35,856 nucleotides of DNA from positions 1-35,856 of the forward strand of contig JAGFXQ010000001.1 of the NCBI GenBank assembly GCA_017861355.1, in the 5' to 3' direction. Both the position numbers and the translations under genes were made by a program. Positions 32,522 to 35,856 of this stretch are shown here, piece after piece. The stretch is from Bacillota bacterium. Its GTDB lineage: Bacteria; Bacillota; Clostridia; Lachnospirales; Lachnospiraceae. The notes beneath the pieces were generated by a model. It did no database searches and had not been told where the DNA came from. It worked only from the letters and a program-made list of their open reading frames with translations. The first letter of the stretch is position 1, and the number at the start of each line of letters is the position of its first letter.

Positions 32522-34300
32522 TTATTTAATCATAAGACTCATTACTCCGACATTCTTTAACGTAAGCATTGGTTTACAGGTAATTGCACTGGCATTCAGA
32601 CCGATCGGACATATCTCCAGAATATAAAAGTCATCGCAAGGGACTCTGAACTCGAAACATCCACAGTTGTAGATTGTTGTGCAATCCAATAATTGTTTCT
32701 TCTCTTTACAGGACTTATATAATTTTATCTCCCAGTTATGCTCATGACAGCAACTGCATCCCCAGATACAACCATAAATGACTCCTGCTTCAATCCTGCA
32801 CTCCTGTTTGCATGTATCTTCGACAACTGGTATCGGTATCGGAATTGGTACCGGTTCGAATATAATCTTCGTTTCCTGCTCAGGGCAAGGTTTGCACTCT
32901 TCGCAAGCCGGACAAGGCTGCGGAGCCGGTTGAGGTATCGGGATCGGAATCGGCCGTGGTGTCGGGGGTACCGGCGGAGGCGTCGGGCGTGGTGTCGGGG
33001 GTACCGGCGGAGGCGTCGGGCGCGGTGTCGGAGGTACCGGTGGAGGCGTCGGGCGCGGTGTCGGGGGTACCGGTGGAGGCGTCGGGCGCGGTGTCGGAGG
33101 TACCGGTGGAGGCGTCGGCCGTGGTGTCGGGGGTACCGGGCGCGGTGTCGGCAGTGGTGTCGTAGGTACCGGCATAGGTGTCGGGCGCGGTGTCGGAGGT
33201 ACCGGCGGAGGTGTCGGGCGCGGTGCCGGCAGTGGCATCGGTTGCGGGACGGGCATCGGTGGAGTTGGTAATACGTTACCGCATTCTACTCCTCCAATGA
33301 AAGGATACAAATGAAATTCAAAACCACTATTCGCATTAACAGCAAATCCGCCTAAAGCAGCGTTACCGCTGACCGTACCACCGGTTTGATGAGCATGGAA
33401 CATCGCCTGCGGTGCAAGAATACTTCCCCAGATTGCTGCCGGAACCTCCATATAGATATTCTTGGCATCCTCAAAAACATACAGGGTCCGATTCGCTAAT
33501 CTCTCTGCACCCCAGAGACCATACTGAAGATGCGCATTATCTCCGGTTCGCAGGATAACAATTGCGCGGCTTCCTTCCGGTATCTCAAATTTTATCTCCT
33601 TATTCAGAAGACCATTCGGTCGAACATCAATCACAAATACATTCTGTATCGGATCGTTTCCTCGAAGAATCCACTCGCTATAATGTTGTTGTGCTGTCCC
33701 ATTTGGTGAAAGTCCTACGATACAATCATGAAAGTCCATAATACTGGCTTTTGCCTCGTCAAAGAAATTTCCAACTTCAGCGTTAATCCGCTGTGCAGGA
33801 ATATAACGCGGGACATCATAGCTGGAGACTATATAATGGGTATCTCGATCACTTACTCTCCAGTATCTGCTTCCGTTTTTCGCCTGATACAAGTCTGTAA
33901 TCTCTTGAACTTGATCACCGGTACCATCCTTACCGATCATATAGGTGCTTCCGTTTGCAGCGCGGAATTTTCCGCCCGCGACAACATGACCGATTACTAC
34001 CAGCGGACCTTGCATCGCTACATCCCCGCCAACAAGAAAACGTACCAGTTCCGGATTATAACCTGTTCCTGTCAAATGTCCATCATTACCATATCCCAAG
34101 CTGAGACCTCTTGAACTGACAAAATTGCCTTCAACTGCCATGGCACCTTTTGTATCAACGATATTATTGGCGTCACCGAATACAATTGCATTAAAATAAG
34201 AGGCAGTTCCGAAGGGTTGACCCACAACATCATACCATATGATGTCATTGTAGGGTATTCCAGCCTGGTTTCTTGCCTCCCTCGCATCCTTATTTATCAT
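32522..34300 (-). CDS. Choice-of-anchor-A protein with proline repeats and a Cys-rich end
   Basis: A 592-residue protein in three parts. Residues about 28-335 match the choice-of-anchor A domain of bacterial surface proteins: FNAIVFGDANNI, AVEGNFVSSRGLSLGYG, LVVIGHVVAGGKF, AIVILRTGD and an AAIWGSILAPQAMFHAH segment. Residues 345-462 are a Pro-rich tract dominated by PPTPRPTPPPV units. Residues 463-592 contain about 17 cysteines and a likely small beta domain (WEIKLYKSCKEKK to LKNVGVMSLM). Unlike typical family members it has no signal peptide or sorting motif: it begins MINKDAREARNQAG. A spore-surface or leaderless role is possible but unproven. AAGGAGG lies 5 bases upstream of the ATG. It is divergent from sigI. 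Confidence 0.8.
   Translation of the reverse strand: MINKDAREARNQAGIPYNDIIWYDVVGQPFGTASYFNAIVFGDANNIVDTKGAMAVEGNFVSSRGLSLGYGNDGHLTGTGYNPELVRFLVGGDVAMQGPLVVIGHVVAGGKFRAANGSTYMIGKDGTGDQVQEITDLYQAKNGSRYWRVSDRDTHYIVSSYDVPRYIPAQRINAEVGNFFDEAKASIMDFHDCIVGLSPNGTAQQHYSEWILRGNDPIQNVFVIDVRPNGLLNKEIKFEIPEGSRAIVILRTGDNAHLQYGLWGAERLANRTLYVFEDAKNIYMEVPAAIWGSILAPQAMFHAHQTGGTVSGNAALGGFAVNANSGFEFHLYPFIGGVECGNVLPTPPMPVPQPMPLPAPRPTPPPVPPTPRPTPMPVPTTPLPTPRPVPPTPRPTPPPVPPTPRPTPPPVPPTPRPTPPPVPPTPRPTPPPVPPTPRPTPPPVPPTPRPIPIPIPQPAPQPCPACEECKPCPEQETKIIFEPVPIPIPIPVVEDTCKQECRIEAGVIYGCIWGCSCCHEHNWEIKLYKSCKEKKQLLDCTTIYNCGCFEFRVPCDDFYILEICPIGLNASAITCKPMLTLKNVGVMSLMIK
32915..33268 (-). repeat. 33-bp proline-coding repeat, unusually GC-rich
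   Basis: The DNA encodes residues 345-462. The core is a run of near-identical 33-bp units (PPTPRPTPPPV) at residues about 390-447, flanked on the N-terminal side by diverged units. The tract is markedly richer in G and C than the surrounding AT-rich sequence and repeats motifs such as GGTACCGG. Copy number is likely variable between strains. Confidence 0.9.
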
Positions 34301-34425
34301 AGTAACCTCCTTGTAAACTTAGAGAATTGCTGAATCCTATCTCTATACAGTTTATTCAATACTCAGATATTCGTGCCATTTTTGAGTTCTTCTCACTCAC
34401 AAAATTAACTAGGATAATTAGCGGG

Positions 34426-34455
34426 TTTACATAACGCTACATTAAATGTTACAAT
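34426..34455 (+). promoter_or_regulatory. Candidate sigma-A-type promoter for sigI
   Basis: -35 TTTACA (34426-34431), 18-base spacer, -10 TACAAT (34450-34455), both five of six. SigI genes are often self-regulated; no SigI-type promoter was recognised here. Confidence 0.5.
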
Positions 34456-34513
34456 ATACAGATAAATAACCTGATATTTATTTATAGGTTGTAAGAAAGG
34501 CTTGGTTATCATT

Positions 34514-35227
34514 ATGAGAGAACTTGATGCTTTGGCTCTTGATGCGAAGAGAGATCCATCTGTCTTGGAAGTTTTGGTGAAGCAGCAGGAGTATTACATA
34601 TTGAAATGTGCTTCCAAGACCTGTCATCGTTATATCACAAAAAGTGATGATGAATGGTCCATCGCATTGATGGCTTTTACTCAGGCAATACAAAGCTATG
34701 ACCTTGATAAGGGAAGTTTTCTATCCTTTGTTGATTTGGTTATTAAACGCCGCCTCATTGACTATATAAAAAGTCAAATAAAATATAACAACGAAGTATC
34801 GGTTGATCCAATTACTTTCGACACAGAGCCAGAGGAGGATGCAGACGATGCTCCCCTTCGGATTGCTGTCGCTGAAAAGGTATCAAAACAGGATTCCAAT
34901 GATCTCAAATACGAAATTGAAGCAGCAAACATGATGTTCAAAGAATATGGTTTCTCATTCTTCGAACTATCTGAGTGCTCCCCCCGTGCCGCCAAAACAA
35001 GGAGAGCATGTGCTTGTGCAGTGAATTACATGCTTCAAAATCCTCTCCTATTAAGCGATCTGCGCACAAGCAAGCAGCTTCCGTTGAAAATTATCGAAAA
35101 AAATACGAAGCTACCCCGAAAAATATTAGAACGACATCGAAAGTATATAATAGCAGCGATTGAGATACTCTCTGGAGAGTATCCATTACTTGCAGATTAT
35201 CTACAATTCATCAGAGAGGAGAGATAG
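34514..35227 (+). CDS. sigI: RNA polymerase sigma factor SigI
   Basis: A 237-residue sigma factor of the SigI type. A sigma-2-like N-terminal domain (LVKQQEYYILKCASKTCHRYI, SDDEWSIALMAFTQAIQSYD, GSFLSFVDLVIKRRLIDYIK, about 20-95) is followed by an acidic linker and the SigI-specific C-terminal domain ending with a helix-turn-helix-like KLPRKILERHRKYIIAAIEILSGEYP. SigI controls heat-stress genes in Bacillus and polysaccharide-degradation genes in some Clostridia. ATG 34514 is chosen; a TTG at 34502 is in frame but its AAAGG is only one base away, while the ATG has 13 bases, so both starts are imperfect. The anti-sigma gene rsgI begins 3 bases after the stop. Confidence 0.92.
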   Translation: MRELDALALDAKRDPSVLEVLVKQQEYYILKCASKTCHRYITKSDDEWSIALMAFTQAIQSYDLDKGSFLSFVDLVIKRRLIDYIKSQIKYNNEVSVDPITFDTEPEEDADDAPLRIAVAEKVSKQDSNDLKYEIEAANMMFKEYGFSFFELSECSPRAAKTRRACACAVNYMLQNPLLLSDLRTSKQLPLKIIEKNTKLPRKILERHRKYIIAAIEILSGEYPLLADYLQFIREER

Positions 35228-35230
35228 CGC

Positions 35231-35856
35231 ATGAAAGCAGTTGTAGTCGAAATCAAAGAAAATAAAGCTGCTGTCCTTACTGATGATGGTCGTGTTATTG
35301 CAATCAACAATAAAGTATATGAGATAGGGCAGATCATCCAAGTTAGAGAACCACGGATGCATATAGCAAGAAAACTTTCTGTATATGCTGCTTCTGCCGC
35401 AGCTGTAATGATATTAGGCGTAGGTTCCTGGGCTTATGCTTCTCCTTATACTTATGTAAGCGTTGATGTAAATCCATCGATTGAATACTCGGTGAATCGT
35501 TTTGACCGTGTTCTTTCCGTTAAATCGGTGAATGATGATGGAGAAGAAATCATCCGGCAGATGGATCTTAAAGATTTAGAAAATCAAACAATAGAATCCG
35601 CTCTTCGAATGACGGTGGAGCAGATCAATGAAGCTGGTTATTTCGCTGAGGATGCTGAGGGTGGTATTGTTATCACTACAGCGAGTGAAGATGACAATAA
35701 AGCAGACGAATTAGCTACCTCATTACAACAGGCAGTGCAAGAAGAATTCGACAATTCTGAAGAGGAAGTTGTAGTAGAATCGTATAGTGTCGGTCTGGAA
35801 CGCGTCGAAGAAGCAAAAGAGCTGGGTGTTACTCCCGGTAAACTTAATTTAGTAGA
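35231..35856 (+). CDS. rsgI: Anti-sigma-I factor RsgI, N-terminal part (runs off the right edge)
   Basis: The first 208 codons are present and open to the edge. A cytosolic RsgI N-terminal domain (1-49, MKAVVVEIKENKAAVLTDDG start) binds SigI. A single membrane helix spans about 50-70, followed by the extracellular segment SPYTYVSVDVNPSIEYSVN. The Asn81-Pro82 in DVNPSIE matches the site where RsgI proteins are reported to cleave themselves, as I recall the literature. The rest of the segment is the conserved periplasmic-type core; the sensory C-terminus, which would show whether a carbohydrate-binding or enzyme domain is attached, is outside the window. GGAGAG lies 7 bases upstream of the ATG. 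The pair is translationally close to sigI. Confidence 0.93.
   Translation, partial: MKAVVVEIKENKAAVLTDDGRVIAINNKVYEIGQIIQVREPRMHIARKLSVYAASAAAVMILGVGSWAYASPYTYVSVDVNPSIEYSVNRFDRVLSVKSVNDDGEEIIRQMDLKDLENQTIESALRMTVEQINEAGYFAEDAEGGIVITTASEDDNKADELATSLQQAVQEEFDNSEEEVVVESYSVGLERVEEAKELGVTPGKLNLV

Noticed and set aside
32738..33271. Long plus-strand Arg-rich frame
   Set aside because: It is the antisense of the proline repeat tract; its composition follows from that repeat and it lacks a ribosome site.

Overview
The window reads as chromosomal DNA of a low-GC, spore-forming, anaerobic Gram-positive bacterium, most likely a Lachnospiraceae/Clostridia member of the Clostridium phytofermentans type. 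This rests on an alpha/beta small acid-soluble spore protein, a sigI-rsgI pair typical of Clostridia and Bacilli, strong GGAGG ribosome sites with frequent GTG/TTG starts, and small families I associate with this group (DUF4364; DUF6145 by recall). No species call is possible from sequence alone. Most genes are on the minus strand and most are housekeeping.

Layout, left to right. 1-1969 (minus): argF, a small GTG-start membrane protein, a DUF6145-like protein and the start of coaX, closely spaced. 1970-2447: argF control region plus an array of three 39-40 bp hairpin repeats. 2448-4307: LtaS-like lipoteichoic acid synthase. 4596-6783: an envelope/polyphosphate cluster (VTC-domain polymerase, DUF4956 membrane protein, a 19-bp RNA hairpin, NfeD). 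6938-11722: rpmE, a DUF1385 membrane protein with a repetitive tail, prmC, prfA and a TrmH-family rRNA methyltransferase. 11830-13233: rho. 13435-13593: remnant of a GGDEF (diguanylate cyclase) gene just upstream of the plus-strand cluster malic enzyme, TIGR01212 radical SAM protein and DUF4364 protein.

16485-20555 (minus): the protein-quality-control cluster tig-clpP-clpX followed by engB, with a terminator-like hairpin between clpX and engB and no lon. 20812-22155: glmM. 22334-25062: a two-component pair, a membrane histidine kinase and a response regulator with an HD-GYP output domain. 25094-25275: two 87-bp tandem repeats rich in hairpins, each with a promoter-like -10 box. 25390-25614: spore SASP gene. 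26028-27446: an orphan sugar-type ABC binding lipoprotein. 27873-30310 (plus): ddl-murF for peptidoglycan precursor synthesis. 30529-31832: a sodium:alanine symporter gene whose first segment is out of frame with the rest. 31848-32408: DJ-1/PfpI protein. 32522-34300: a choice-of-anchor-A protein with an 11-residue proline repeat, a Cys-rich end and no signal peptide. 34514-35856: sigI and the start of rsgI, cut by the right edge.

Cell-envelope functions recur throughout (LTA synthesis, peptidoglycan precursors, GlmM, RsgI sensing), as do translation and proteostasis genes. No CRISPR array, tRNA, rRNA, prophage or insertion sequence was seen. The least ordinary parts are the two repeat families, the long hairpin after DUF4956, the two damaged genes and the proline-repeat protein. 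No clearly new multi-gene system is evident.
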